Counted from the stretch's first letter, positions 22,334-33,479 are shown. The stretch: DNA of 64,000 nt from Branchinecta lynchi (GCA_023053575.1 JAKZAP010000008.1:3001001-3065000); one strand, 5' to 3'. Notes: generated by a model from the letters alone, not told the origin. A program made the numbers and translations.

Positions 22334-23940
22334 ACGGGTTCCCTGTTCTGTGGCTTCAAGCGTTTTAGCCCCCGTGTTTCTTTCGAGTTCAACACCGAAT
22401 CCAAACACAAACGGACTCGGTTGAGTATCAAATCCTGTGCCGGGTTTTCTTATGCAAAACACGGGCGCTGAAAACAGGTGACAGCGCAACGTGTTCAGAT
22501 TCGACTTCAACACGTTATTGTTGAAAACCTAACTCTTTACTCAAAATATGCATTAAAGATTAACTGACAAGCCAGTTTATTTTAAATCTTGGATTTGAAA
22601 ACACTGAATTATTTAGACTCACGGATTTTTTTAGTTTTTCATCTTGGGCTTGAGTAGTTAGCTTCGCAATACGCGCTGCTGCCCCGAGAAGACAAAGTTC
22701 ATCCAGACGCGGAGAATTTGAGTTTCAACGAAAGCGTGCATTTCAATGGCAAATGAAGCGAAGCTCAGGAAATGTTGAATTCGACATTTTGAGGTCACTT
22801 CTGAAGGAATCCCATTATTGCCTGTAACCCAAAAAAGATTTGCGTGTTCGGCAATCGTGTACCGTTGTAGCTGTTAAATATTTCAAGCATATAGGTACAA
22901 GCATACCGAGGTACTACAAATCTGAAAGAAACAGTTCACTCGATGAAAATCGATTATGTGAATGGTAGAGCAACGAAGTAAACGTATTTTCATCGGGTCG
23001 TCAAGCCTATGCGAGCGAATAAGTGATAGGTAACCAGACTATGGTACCTCAGCCATATTCCGTACCTCAGCCATATACGCACGTTTTGAGCTTGAAAAGA
23101 TTTCTATCAATACGGACGTATTTAGACACAAAACGGACCGATTCAAGCTCAAAACGTGCGTGAAATACGCTCGGATTTCAAAATAGGCTCGGATTTTACG
23201 CAGTGTGTAAATGGAACATAACATGGGTTCCGTGTTCTATTTCTTCAAACATTTTTAGCTCCCGTATTTCTTTCGAGTCCAACACCGAATCCAAACACAA
23301 ACGGACTCGGTTGAGTATCAAATCCTTCTCTTATGCAAAACACGGGCGCTGAAAACAGGTGACAGCGCAACGTGTTCAGATTCGACTTCAACACGTTATT
23401 GTTGAAAACGCAACTCTTTACTCAAAATATGCATTAAAGATTAACTGACAAGCCAGTTTATTTTAAATCCTGGATTTGAAAACACTGAATTATTTAGACT
23501 CACGGATTTTTTTAGTTTTTCATGTTGGGCTTGAGTAGTTAGGTTCGAAATACGCGCTGCTGGCCCGAGAAGACAAAGTTCATCCAGGCGCGGAGAATTT
23601 GAGTTTCAACGAAAGCGTGCATTTCAATGGCAAATGAAGCGAAGCTCAGGAAATGTTGAATTCGATATTTTGAGGTCACTTCTGAAGAAAGCCCATTATT
23701 GCCTGTGACCCAAAAAAGATTTGTGTTTGGGCAATCGTTTACCGTTGTAGCTGCTAAATATTCAAGCATATAGGAACAAGCATACCGAGGTACTAAAAAT
23801 CTGAAAGAAATAGTTCATTTGATGAAAATCGATTCTGTGAATGGTAGAGCAACGAAGTAAACGCATTTTCATCGGGGCGTCAAGCCTATATGTGAGCGAA
23901 TAAGTGATAGGTAACCAGACTATCGTACCTCAGCCATATT
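22190..23940 (+). repeat. 881-bp direct tandem duplication
   Basis: Two head-to-tail copies meet near 23060. For example GAGCGAATAAGTGATAGG is at 23013 and again at 23894, and ACACCGAATCCAAACAC is also present in both. Divergence is low, about 5-10% by eye, so the duplication is fairly recent. The unit includes half of the palindromic MITE. Short minus-strand frames in both copies are unrecognised. Confidence 0.9.
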
Positions 23941-23999
23941 AGTTTAAATGCTTGACATCGTATCTACCGCGTGGGATTCAGGCAGCATTATTAGCGAAA

Positions 24000-24240
24000 C
24001 CTGAGCGAAACCAAAGTCTTGCTCCGAAACTCACTTGGGATTACCTATTTCCGACCCGGAAATAAAAAAAAACCCGAAGAGCTATCAGAGAACCGGAACT
24101 CACGTTGGCTTGCCTATTTTCGATCCATCGAGTCGATCGTGACAAAGATCCAAAATCAGGTCCAAAACAAAACCCAAGTTTTGTCCCGAAACCCACGTGG
24201 GATTGCCTATTTGTGACAAAAGTCGAAGCGTGACAAAAAT
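24000..24240 (+). repeat. Degenerate tandem repeat, about 75-bp unit
   Basis: Three units share CCGAAACTCAC.TGGGATT.CCTATTT with small changes (about 24025, 24095, 24185). Confidence 0.6.
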
Positions 24241-24480
24241 CCGAAAACAGGGACATAGGATAGGACACACCACAAGACACAGGGAATATTCTGTAACTCA
24301 GGTATTTACTCCCTTTTGTGGTCTTTGGCAGGCAGAACGTTAGAGTCGGGTTATATCCAACCATTCACTTTTATTTCAAGCGGAACATTTTGTTACTGGC
24401 ATGACGTCATCCAAATGTTCTCCGTATGTACGAGAAAACGAAAATGGTTTTGTATACGTAATCCATTGCTCTAATCATCA

Positions 24481-24595
24481 GTGACATGCCGGATCACAGA
24501 GCTCAAAGAGCCGGTCACAGAGCTCACGGAGCCGGTCACAGAGCTCACAGAGTCGGCCACAGAGCTCACATGCCGGATCACAGAGCTACACATAG
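24481..24595 (+). repeat. Minisatellite, about 24-bp unit
   Basis: Five copies of a unit like CCGGTCACAGAGCTCACAGA; the first and last read CATGCCGGATCACAGAGCT. Confidence 0.85.
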
Positions 24596-24718
24596 TGTTC
24601 TGCCTTGCATCCAATACTCCTGATCAGCTAGCATAGACTTCCAAAGCAATTTCTTGTATGTAATTAAAATCGCTCTGTTAGAAATTTGGCTTTCTGAAAC
24701 TTGAAATATCGGAACTAT

Positions 24719-25124
24719 AGGCGTATTCTCGCTGTTCTCCGAGGAGTCCTCGGGGAATCAAAGGGAACGGCGAGAATAGAGGGAGTCACTCCACGCGGAC
24801 AGAAACAGCGAGAACACGGGGAATGCTTCCAGCATGGATTTTGTTCGAAAAATAGATATACAGTTGACGAAATTAGTCTGGAGCCACTTTATTTTTCGTT
24901 TTGTTTACGCTGATTATTTTTAATTAAGTTTACATTGCACCAACACCAGCAAAAATTGATTCCCCTTCGAATCTGAAAGGAAGTCCTTTTTGATGATGGT
25001 GATGATAATCAGAGCATTCCCCGTCCGTGGGGACTCGCGAGAATACGGGGAGTGAGTCCCCGGGACAAAGAAAAACGCGGGGACCCCTTAAGTGGAGTCC
25101 GCGGGGAACGGCGAGAGTACGCCT
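24719..25124. mobile_element. MITE with AGGCGTATTCTCGCC termini, copy 2
   Basis: Starts AGGCGTATTCTCGCTGTTC and ends CGGCGAGAGTACGCCT. TAT flanks it on both sides (24716-24718 and 25125-25127), a possible 3-bp target-site duplication. At 406 bp it is the longest copy. Confidence 0.85.
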
Positions 25125-25574
25125 TATCAAGTCGTGAACTTCTTAAATGGCCGAGTAACTAACCCCATCTGTTAACTCCATAAATCACAGTATCGGCAAG
25201 CTCTATGAATTTCTGGGCGTTTCTAGGATCTCTTGGCTTTCCGTTCTACGCCAGTCTACGACCGGAATAATAAGAATTGAAAACTTGCAAGGCATTCTGG
25301 TCAAACATATGTATCCACCATATATGCAAACAACTTAATCTGATTCAGGTTGTTTCCCGAACCACTATTCCAATGATAAAACTGATTTCAAACAAAACTT
25401 TTACTTAAACAAAGATAGAGTTTCTACTTGTCCGACCAGCAGGGGCTTCACTAGCCTTTTACCTTTGGGGGGGGGGACGTCCGGTTTCTGCCGACGGACT
25501 CAGAAATGTGCCGACGAAAAACGCCGTTGCCGCTTCGCGGCAATGGCGTACATTTCCCGGCAGCACAGTATAGA

Positions 25575-26395
25575 ACCGGGGTAAAACTAACTACAATGCA
25601 TTAGTTGAGATTATTCCTTCGATGTAATTTCGTATATTAAAGTTCACACATATAGGTTTTCATTTTAGATTTCGCTAAAAAGCGAAGCTTCCAACGACTG
25701 TACCAAGAACAAGTTAAACTAAGCGCCGCAGGCGGAATTTTTTAAATCTGCCTTTTTCCAGAAAAGTTAGCTGTACCTACCATACAAGTTCTAGCTTTTT
25801 ACGTGTATTAGCCCCCCGCGAATTTCAATTATAAAATGCTAACTAAATGAAACACCGTTCTCCAAATGAAGAATACTAAAAAATGCGCCGCAGGCGAAAT
25901 TTTTTGTAAAGTAACTGTAATGCACCAGTTGAGATTCTTCCTTTGGTATAATTTCGTATATCAAGTTCACATATTTGGCTTTTCATTTTAGCTTTCGCTA
26001 AAAAGTGAAGCTTCCAACGACTATACCAAGACAATTTAAACCAAACGCTGCAGGCTAAATTTTTTAAATCTGCTTTTTTTTCGGCAAAAACTTAGCTATA
26101 TTACCATACAATTTCCTGCTTTTAACGTGTTTCAAACCCCAAGAATTTCTATCCTAAAACGAAAACTAAATGATACACCGTTCTTCCAAATAGAGAATAC
26201 TACAAAATGCGCCGCAGGCTGAAAAACTAACTGTAATGCATCCGTTGAGATTGTTCTTTTGATGTAAATTCATATACTTAAATTCATAGATTCGGCTTTT
26301 CGTTTCAACTTTCGCTTAAAAGCGGAGCTTTCAACGACTGTACCCAGAACAAGTTGAACCAAGCAACGCTGGTGAATTTTTTTAAAATCTGTATA
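25575..26395 (+). repeat. Tandem array, about 325-bp unit, 2.5 copies
   Basis: Each unit runs CTGTAATGCA, GTTGAGATT, TTTTCATTTTAG, CGCTAAAAAGCGAAGCTTCC and GCGCCGCAGGC. Units start near 25590, 25915 and 26230; the last is partial and runs straight into the next array. A decayed CAGGGGCTTCACTAGCC-type MITE end lies just before, near 25440. Confidence 0.85.
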
Positions 26396-26404
26396 TTTTC
26401 CGGA

Positions 26405-26865
26405 AAAATTTGCACCCGACAAATCTTTGCAGAATTTGATTTCTTACGTATAAAAAGACCCAATGTGCCGACAAGTATACCGACGCCCGACAAAAGCATT
26501 CAGAATTCAATTTCTTCTGTCTTTTGCCCGACAAGACTGTAAAGAACTTCAGTTCTTGCGTGTAAATAGACGCCCATGTACCGACGAGACTTTTCGGCAT
26601 GCGCCCGGTAAAAATTTATGGAGTCTGATTTCTTTCGTGTAAGAAGAACCCTGATGTGCCGACGAGAATACCAACGCCCAACAAAACCATCGAGCATTTG
26701 ATCTTTTCTGTGTTTTGCTCGACAAGATTGTATAGAACTTGATTTCTTACGTGTAAGAATAACCCCTTGTGCCGATGAGACTTGAACTTCCCGGGTGCGC
26801 CCGACAAAGTTTTCAGAATTTGATTTCTTACGTATAAGTAGAGCCCGATGTGCCGACGAGTCAAC
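26405..26865. repeat. Higher-order tandem array, about 195-bp three-unit period
   Basis: Short units of about 50-75 bp share GAATTTGATTTCTTACGTGT and GTGCCGACGAG. Three unit types follow one another and the triplet recurs at 26411, 26605 and 26800 (spacings 194 and 195). Because 195 is a multiple of three, a minus-strand frame of about 140 codons stays open over the array. Its repetition of HVRNQ-like words is explained by the DNA period and is not evidence for a protein. Confidence 0.75.
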
Positions 26866-27515
26866 CGATGGCACATCGGTGATCGGTCTGCTGACATTAG
26901 CGTGGTTCTTTGGAGAGATTTTCAAAAATCTGTCAGCAAGGCATTACTTTTGGCACTTCTTATCTTGAAAACTCAGCAGCTTCCCGGTTCATTTCTGTTT
27001 ACACGACTAAAATTTTGTTGGGGAAGTTAGTGACGGCGTGTGTTCTAAACAGCTTTAATGATTGCGCATCCTTCGTTTTTGATGGCCAATACAGCATAAA
27101 ATTAAACCGCTAATTCAAGAACATGGCTTTCAGAAAAAAACCTGGGTTTTGAGACGTCGTTTGCTTCCAAATATTCAGATCTCGAGGGCTCGATTTCTGA
27201 AAACATTTTGATACAAATGTGCAAGAATGATCTGATTCCGGATAAGAAACAACCTATGAGAAAATGAGAGTTTACCCGTATGGAAATAATTCAAGTCACT
27301 GTATTATGGGACATTTTTCCAATCGTAGCCGAAACAATTGGAAACGACCGTAAACAATGTTTTTTTTTTCGATTGGAAACAGTTGTTTCCAACTGTAAAC
27401 AGTTGTTGACGATTGTATTTTTACGATTGGAAACAATCGGTTTAGTGACCGAAAAGACAACAGGAGCTGACGAAAAACATTAAATGGCCATGGTACTTGC
27501 ATTGCTTCCTTTAAC
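26866..27515. other. Unassigned, with short palindromic repeats
   Basis: Near 27310-27440, ACGATTGGAAACA and inverted TGTTTCCAA alternate several times. No exon recognised. Confidence 0.4.
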
Positions 27516-27917
27516 TTAATACCTGAATACGTGGCACAATACCATACACCCCCCAGTCCCCATCCAGCGCCAGGAGTCTTCAACATTTGAGTAACAGTAT
27601 AAGAATAGACGCAGAATAAAATAATCCTTACAATTCAAATCCTTTTTATTGTCTCTTCGAGAATCTTTCGTCCTCGATATCGAAAGCTGGTGCTTCGGCA
27701 TTGCGTTGACAGGTGCGCTCTCTATGGACCCGTTGAAAAACTTCCTTGCTGGTGGGACAGAGCCATCTAAGAAAATGTGTCGAGCTTCAAAGCTCTGGTT
27801 TTCCAGCATCGAACTTGTGCCGGAATCCCTATGCTCCAGCATGGAAGATGACTCGAGTTCGAAGCCGTAGATTTCCGCTAGCTGTCGGGACACAGATGAG
27901 TCGACAGGATCGACGAA
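27516..27917 (-). CDS. Candidate last exon: cytoplasmic tail of the prostanoid receptor-like gene
   Basis: On the minus strand AACTTTCAG is followed by an open frame of 133 codons to TAA. The acceptor is phase 0, as needed after the TM7 exon. The frame begins FVDPVDSSVSRQLAEIYGFE and is rich in Ser and acidic residues (SSSMLEHRDSGTSSML), as receptor tails often are, with no membrane segment until a Cys/Trp-rich end. Against it: no homology is recognised, helix 8 is not obvious, and the intron would be 9.6 kb. The open frame extends upstream of the acceptor into family D repeat text, which should be ignored. It could belong to another gene or be a chance frame. Confidence 0.35.
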   Translation of the reverse strand, partial: FVDPVDSSVSRQLAEIYGFELESSSMLEHRDSGTSSMLENQSFEARHIFLDGSVPPARKFFNGSIESAPVNAMPKHQLSISRTKDSRRDNKKDLNCKDYFILRLFLYCYSNVEDSWRWMGTGGCMVLCHVFRY

Positions 27918-27949
27918 CTGAAAGTTGACGTATTCAATATCGCCCCGTT

Positions 27950-28470
27950 TGGCAACAAACATTAGTTGCGTTTTTACAGATACATTGGTATCTGATACCA
28001 CGAACAATACATTCTTGATCATTATCAGACTGTTTTGCTTCACCGGTATTGGTTACTTAATATAGCTGTGTTTTTGCAGATACCATGGTATTTGATACTA
28101 CGGTCTAAGATCGTTTTAGCAGTTATCGTGGTATCTGATACCATGGTCAAAAGGCGTTTTTGCAGTTATCGGGGTATCTGGCCAGTTATCCACGGTCCTA
28201 CCGTGGTAACTGATCGTGGTATCCGAAACTGTCATCTCACTTTCATCAATTTCTGTCAAATTGGTGGGAAAGAAGTTTGGCACTTAGTGAAGTGACTGAA
28301 TATCAGTTTTTCTTTTGGGACGACTTCGAAAAGCGCAATTTCGGCTATTGTAATTTTTGCAGAGCTACCGTGGTATCAGATACCACGGTAACTACAAAAC
28401 GACTAATTGCAGATCTAGTTACCGTGGTAACAGATACCATGGTATCTGCAAAAACGCAACTATTTGTATA
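27950..28470. mobile_element. Family D repeat with GGTATC palindromes, copy 1
   Basis: Both ends carry TTTTTGCAGATACCATGGTAT in inverted orientation. Inside are many short palindromes (GTGGTATC/GATACCAC, TACCGTGGTAA). AAATTGGTGGGAA and CGACTTCGAAAAGCGCAATT are shared with 29905-30195 and 58140-58330. Confidence 0.7.
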
Positions 28471-28759
28471 GCTTTTCTACATGAACACTTCAGATTCTAA
28501 ACAAAGAACAGTGGGAAAGACACGAAACTCCGCTGAAACCGTGTCGAAGCTGCTCGCTACCTAGAGTTTGAACTTCCAACTTCACAAGATGAAACTGAGA
28601 GTCAGCAAACAAAAACTGTAAACAAGCAAAGGGAATTTGCAAACAACAGCACATGAAGCGTGAAGTATGATAAACTGATGAGGATTTGCCAAAAGGAATC
28701 GGTCGAAATGTCAACAGAGGGGTGTTTTAACGATCATAAAGTAAGCGAATAATTATTGC

Positions 28760-29465
28760 GACTCATAGGGCTTATGGGGGGGGGGGGGTTACCAAAATCA
28801 CCACGATATTTTTGCCCACTCTCACAATGCCCACGCTCAGAATGCCCACAGTTCAAACTGCCCACGACTCCAAATGCCCATGGCTCAAAATGCACACGAT
28901 CGAGGTCGAGGACCCCAAATCGAAATCGTCCAAAACGTCGACGGCCGGAAATGTCTGCCAAAATGTCCCGGGACAACGGAGAATGAGATTACAAGGGACA
29001 GGATTACCACAGAAAGATATTGAACGCTATTATTTATAGTTTGTGATCAAGTCCGAACTATTTGTGTGAAAGTAGAAGAAACATTATATAACATAATATA
29101 ATTTATTGCACGAAAAGCCTGAGCATGTTCCAACACAGGAAGCGAGACTATAGGCCATCCAAATCTTGCACCATGAAGGTACGAACTAATCGTAGTTAAT
29201 AGTTTTAAGATCGCTGTTTGTGATTCAGCTTTCTCTTGAGAATTCGGCAGAGTTATATAGTTATACAGTCGTCATCACCGTTCTCATACTCGGTCTGCTC
29301 TTTTCTCACTCATCACTAGCTTCAGTTTACTACGGACAACACCTCAAATATTCAAATCACGGGCATTCTGAACCGTGGGCATTTTGAGTCGTGGGCATTT
29401 TGAGAGTGGGCAAAAAGATCGTGGTGATTTTGGGACCCCCCCCCCCCCATAAGCCCCATGAGTCA
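28760..29465. mobile_element. Inverted-repeat element with 18-bp minisatellite in both arms
   Basis: The left arm starts ACTCATAGGGCTTATGGG, then a G-run, then ACCAAAATCACCACGAT; the right arm (about 29341-29465) is its reverse complement. Both arms contain repeats of about 18 bp built on CAAAATGCCCACG. The middle, about 420 bp, has no recognised content. Confidence 0.8.
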
Positions 29466-29904
29466 TTACGGTATTTGATTCTAATGCTATCTATGGTGCA
29501 TTTTCTAAACTGTGTCTGCACTCCTCCTATCCAAAAAATTGCACAAAAAAATTGTGCGTCAAATGGTCGGCTACTCTACTGACAAATATCACATCTCGCG
29601 TAAGTAATCTTGGGACATATTAAATATGAACTTTGACCTAATGATGACCCTTTGGTCTTTGTTACGACGATTTGAAAATAAAAAGCAAAGTGATGCCATC
29701 TAGGAGCGAACAAGCGCTGCATTTTGTACGAATTTTAGGAGCGGGCTCTACTGACGACCGTATACTCCAATGAGTGGTTTGTAAACACAGAAAATGTTTA
29801 GCCTGAAACGGTGGTTACCTTTCGATAGGACTGATTACTGTGAAGGCGACTGTACATTTTCTTTCTGCAAAGTGTTAAACGAGCCAACGTAAGTTGCGCG
29901 TCCA

Positions 29905-30195
29905 ACGTAAGGTGCGTTTTTGCAGATACCATGGTCTAAAGTCGTTTTCGCAGTTGGGTCACTGACAAGAGTCAGTTTTTTTTTGTCAAATTGGTGGGAA
30001 CGAAGTTTTGTCACTTTAGATGTCAATGGATATCAGTATTTCTTTTTGGATGATTTCGAAGAGCGCAAATCCGGCAATTGTCGTTTTTGCAGAGCAAGCG
30101 CGGTATCAGGTACTGTGGTAACTTTAAAAATGACTAATTGCAGAACCAGTTACCGTGGTAACAGATACCATGGAATCTGCAAAAACGTAACTATT
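29905..30195. mobile_element. Family D repeat, copy 2
   Basis: Ends GTTTTTGCAGATACCATGG and ACCATGGAATCTGCAAAAAC are inverted. The interior GAGCGCAAATCCGGCAATTG and AATTGGTGGGAACGAAGTTT align with copy 1. Confidence 0.75.
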
Positions 30196-30539
30196 ATGTA
30201 CGAATGCTGGAAACCGAACCAACCCTTTTGCGCAGCGAGTCCATCGCACTGGTCCGTCCATAAACTTCAATGGGTTTGACTGAGCTTAGTGGGCTCCGTC
30301 ACTAATTTCCCACCCCTTCTGTCTTCTTGAAAGAACAGATAAGCTTTGAATTCGCACTCTAGATTTGAAGGTTTGTATTTCAACCTCCCCCCCCCCCCCG
30401 CCCATTTAGTGATGCTGTGGTTGTCTCTTCGGTCGTCTCGTTGGTTGTCTCTTTGCCCTTGCTGGTCGTTTCGCAATATAAATAAATAAATACAATTGAA
30501 ACACGTTTCAGTATATTCGTTGGCCTTTAAGGCCCATTC

Positions 30540-30985
30540 CCAAGGGGGTTTCACCTAATCGGTACCAGCCAGTTCCGGAAATCGCTCTGAGACCGAGAAT
30601 TAGGTGGGTTGCTGCCGTTCGCAGTACTCTTGATGACTATCTCTCCTTGCCGATGCAAAATCTCCGGCCTCTCCTGGTACCTAGCGGAAAAAAGGCAGAA
30701 GTGGTGTCACATCTGCTGCCAAAGATCGCCGTGATTGGTTGATAGGATTTGAGTCGTTGAGTTTGAGTCGTTAGGGACACGTTTACTACTTCTTCCTGAG
30801 GATCACTAGCGTGTTTTGGACTTAGTCATATAGAGTATTGATACTGGTGCCAGTTTCGGGTACCAGCTAGTCTCGGACCCAAGATGAAATCAGTTCAACT
30901 TGTGAGGGTACTAGCCAATCAGATTATTGAGGCGAATACTGAGGAATATTCCGATTGGCCAATGCTGAACCACGCCAGACCTAAC
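30540..30985 (+). repeat. Family E repeat, plus copy
   Basis: Contains CTGCCGTTCGC, GGTGCCAGTTTCGGGTACC, AGCTAGTCTCGGACCCAAG and CTAGCCAATCAGATTATT. The same words occur on the minus strand at 33480-33770, so the two copies bracket the fold-back, SINE and family A elements between them. Confidence 0.75.
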
Positions 30986-30992
30986 ACACTGA

Positions 30993-31134
30993 CCTAAATT
31001 CATAATAATACATAGATGGCACTTTTCACGAGAGACTTGTACCGTGACCAATAAACCATAAATATTTATGGTTTATTGATCACGGTACAAGTCCCTTGAG
31101 AAAAGTGCCGTCTATGTATTATTATGAATTTAGG
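30993..31134. mobile_element. Near-perfect 71-bp-arm hairpin element
   Basis: Starts CCTAAATTCATAATAATAC and ends with its reverse complement. The two arms meet without a loop at AAATATTT (about 31064) and differ at only a few positions. It abuts the SINE that begins at about 31135. Confidence 0.85.
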
Positions 31135-31345
31135 TGACATGGGGATGTGAACTGGTTAGATGAATTTGGCTTCGACCGGGATCACTGTTCCTATGGTCGG
31201 TTTCTACCAGACTATTGTAGTGGTTTGCGAACTCTGTTCGCAAGCCCCTCGGTAGCTCAGATGGTAGAGCGACTGCCTTATAAGCAGAGGGTCCTGGGTT
31301 CAAATCCTGGCTAAGGAGTATTTTTGTCTATTAGTTCACTACTTA
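31135..31345 (+). mobile_element. tRNA-derived SINE, copy 1
   Basis: The tRNA-like part (about 31247-31318) has box A TAGCTCAGATGGTAGAGC and box B GGGTTCAAATCC, with an anticodon loop CTTATAA (anticodon TAT). The acceptor stem has mismatches (C-A pairs), so this is not a working tRNA gene. About 110 bases upstream (ACATGGGGATGTGAACTG, CTGTTCCTATGG, TGGTTTGCGAACT) and about 30 bases downstream (AGTTCACTACTTATAAA) are shared with 51207-51420. Confidence 0.85.
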
Positions 31346-31349
31346 TAAA

Positions 31350-33465
31350 AACAAGAGCTAAGAGCTCATATGGCACTTGTACGAGTAGGATGTACAAGAA
31401 AGTAGATGAGAACGTCACAAAATACACCCGCCATCCAAAAATGCGGTTCGGAAATAGAAATAGGATTTTTAGTTTCACTCATTTCTGAGCTGTTCCGGCA
31501 TCGTCTAGATTGTCTGTAGCAAATGAACATGACTGTTCAAACTTTCATCCCAATAAATCCATTTGTTTGATCCCTAGACGTGCTACAGGATTTCCGGTAC
31601 TCACTCTATCTCCACCTACCGTGGCCGAATCTGGTTCGGAATAAAAAAAAATCGACCACCTAAAGCATCTTCTTTTATACCATCTATCAAGTTTCACTCG
31701 AATCTGAGCATTTTTGGAAAGTTCCGGTTTCCGGTACCAAATAACAAATGTAGGCCGCATATACTCGGCATTGTCGAATTTGCATCTCATTCGGTCCATC
31801 CGTTTGGTTTTTGTGCATGTCAAAAGTCCCCCCACCCCCAATTCCCCTAACATGTCGAGGCCATCGATTCGTATCACCCATGAAGTTTCACTTGAATCAG
31901 ACCACTCGTTCGCAATTTATAGAAGTCAATTTCCATATTTCTCTTCTCTTGCTCCCCAAAAATGCTCGGATCTAGGAACGGAAGTTTCCGGGGGTATGTT
32001 GTGTCAGGTTCTTAAGTCAAGATAATTCGGGTCGCTAATATGCCTGCAAAGTTTCGTTGTCGTTTTACATCTGGAACTATTCTAACTCACGACTACCGGA
32101 ATTCCAGGAAACCCCCTGCAACTCCCCCCACAGAGCCCCGAAACCATCTGGCTCCGTCAATTTCATCTAGGCCTAATGCTTGTTCCATCCGTTAAGTTTC
32201 GTCCCAATCCCTCTGCTTTTAGAGTTTCTTGAGTTTTCCACCCCCACCCCCCATCCCCATAGGTGTCGGACCCGACCCGGACGTGATACTGAACGTCCGA
32301 GGCGATAGCTCACCAGACAAGTTTCATTCAAATCCGATCACCCGTTCAAAAGTTATGCACGCCACTAGATTCCGGACTCCCCATCCACCCACTCCCCCCA
32401 CGATGGTCGGGTCGGGGAAACGGTTGTTCTCAAGTCAATCTGTTTGGATCCGTGACATACCAGCCAAGTTTCATCGCCCTAGGACATCAGGAAGTATGCC
32501 GAACTCGCGGGATCGCTAGAAATCCGGACCCCCACCCCAACTCCCCCACAGTGCCCTGATCCGGTCCGGTTATGTCAATGACGTGTCTAGGACCTGTGCT
32601 TATTTTTCCCACCAAGTTTCATCCCGATCCCTCCACTTTAAGCGTTTCTCAAAATTTCCGGTTCCCTCCTCCAACTCCCCCCCAGTGTCATCGGATCCGG
32701 CCAGGATTTAAAGTGAGATGTCTGAACACGAGGTCATCCTAAATATCAATTTTCATCAAGATCCGATCACCCGTTCGCAAGCTAAAAATACCTCAAATTT
32801 TGGCTTCACCCTCCCTCCACTCCCCCCCCCCCAGATGGTCGAATCGGGAAATTGACGATTTACTATTTAATTTGGTCGGGTCCCAGACATACCTGTAAAT
32901 TTCCATCGTCCCAGCACATCAGGAAGCACGGAACTCGCGGGATCACTACAAATTCGGACTTCTCCCCCCCCCCCAACTCCCCCAAAGTGAGCGGATCCGT
33001 TCCGGTTATATCAGTCACGTATCTAGGACTTTTGCTTGTACTTTCCACCAAGTTTCATCCGGATCCCTCCACTCTAAGTGTTTTCCAAGATTTCCGGTTT
33101 CCCCCTCCAACTCCCCCCAGTGTCACCGGATCCGGTCTGGATTTAAAATGGAGGGTCTGAGACACGAAGTCCTTCCATATATCAAGTTTCATTAAGATCC
33201 GATCACCCGTTCGTAAGCTAAAAATATCTCATTTTTCCTATTTTTTCCGGATTCCCCCTCCCTCCACTCCCCTCCAGATGGTCGGATCGAAGAAGCAACA
33301 ATTTCTAATTTAATCTGGTCCAGTTCCTGATATGCCTGCCAAGTTTCATCGTCCTAGCTTATCTGGAAGTGCCCGAACTAGCAAAACCGGGACCGACAGA
33401 CCGACAGACCGACTGACGGACAGAAATTACAATCGCTATATGGCACTTGAGTAAGCTCAAGTGCC
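31350..33465 (+). mobile_element. Family A repeat, copy A4 (plus), reference copy
   Basis: Starts GAGCTCATATGGCACTTG and ends with a hairpin, TATGGCACTTGAG/CTCAAGTGCCATA, preceded by a GACCGACAGACCGACTGACGG box. From 32193 on, units recur in the order Y (TTTCATCCCGATCCCTCCAC), Z (AAGATCCGATCACCCGTTCG), X (TTTCATCGTCCTAG) three times, with starts at 32193/32318/32466, 32613/32746/32892 and 33050/33182/33340. The higher-order period is about 420-450 bp. Most units hold a C-rich tract of the CCTCCAACTCCCCCC type. No reading frame persists and no transposase or RT is seen. The element class is unknown. Confidence 0.85.
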
Positions 33466-33479
33466 ATAAAAAACACTAA

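Noticed and set aside
26405..26865. CRISPR-like array
   Set aside because: The units are contiguous and degenerate without unique spacers, and the DNA is clearly animal.
26500..26925. A 141-codon minus-strand protein with HVRNQ repeats
   Set aside because: Fully explained by a tandem array with a period of about 195 bp, a multiple of three; no start context or domain.
31247..31318. A functional tRNA-Ile (TAT) gene
   Set aside because: The acceptor stem has mismatches, and it sits inside a dispersed repeat whose copies have other anticodons.
31350..33465. Protein coding in the proline-rich frames of family A
   Set aside because: Proline-rich stretches come from C-rich tracts; frames are short, shift between units and are not kept between copies.
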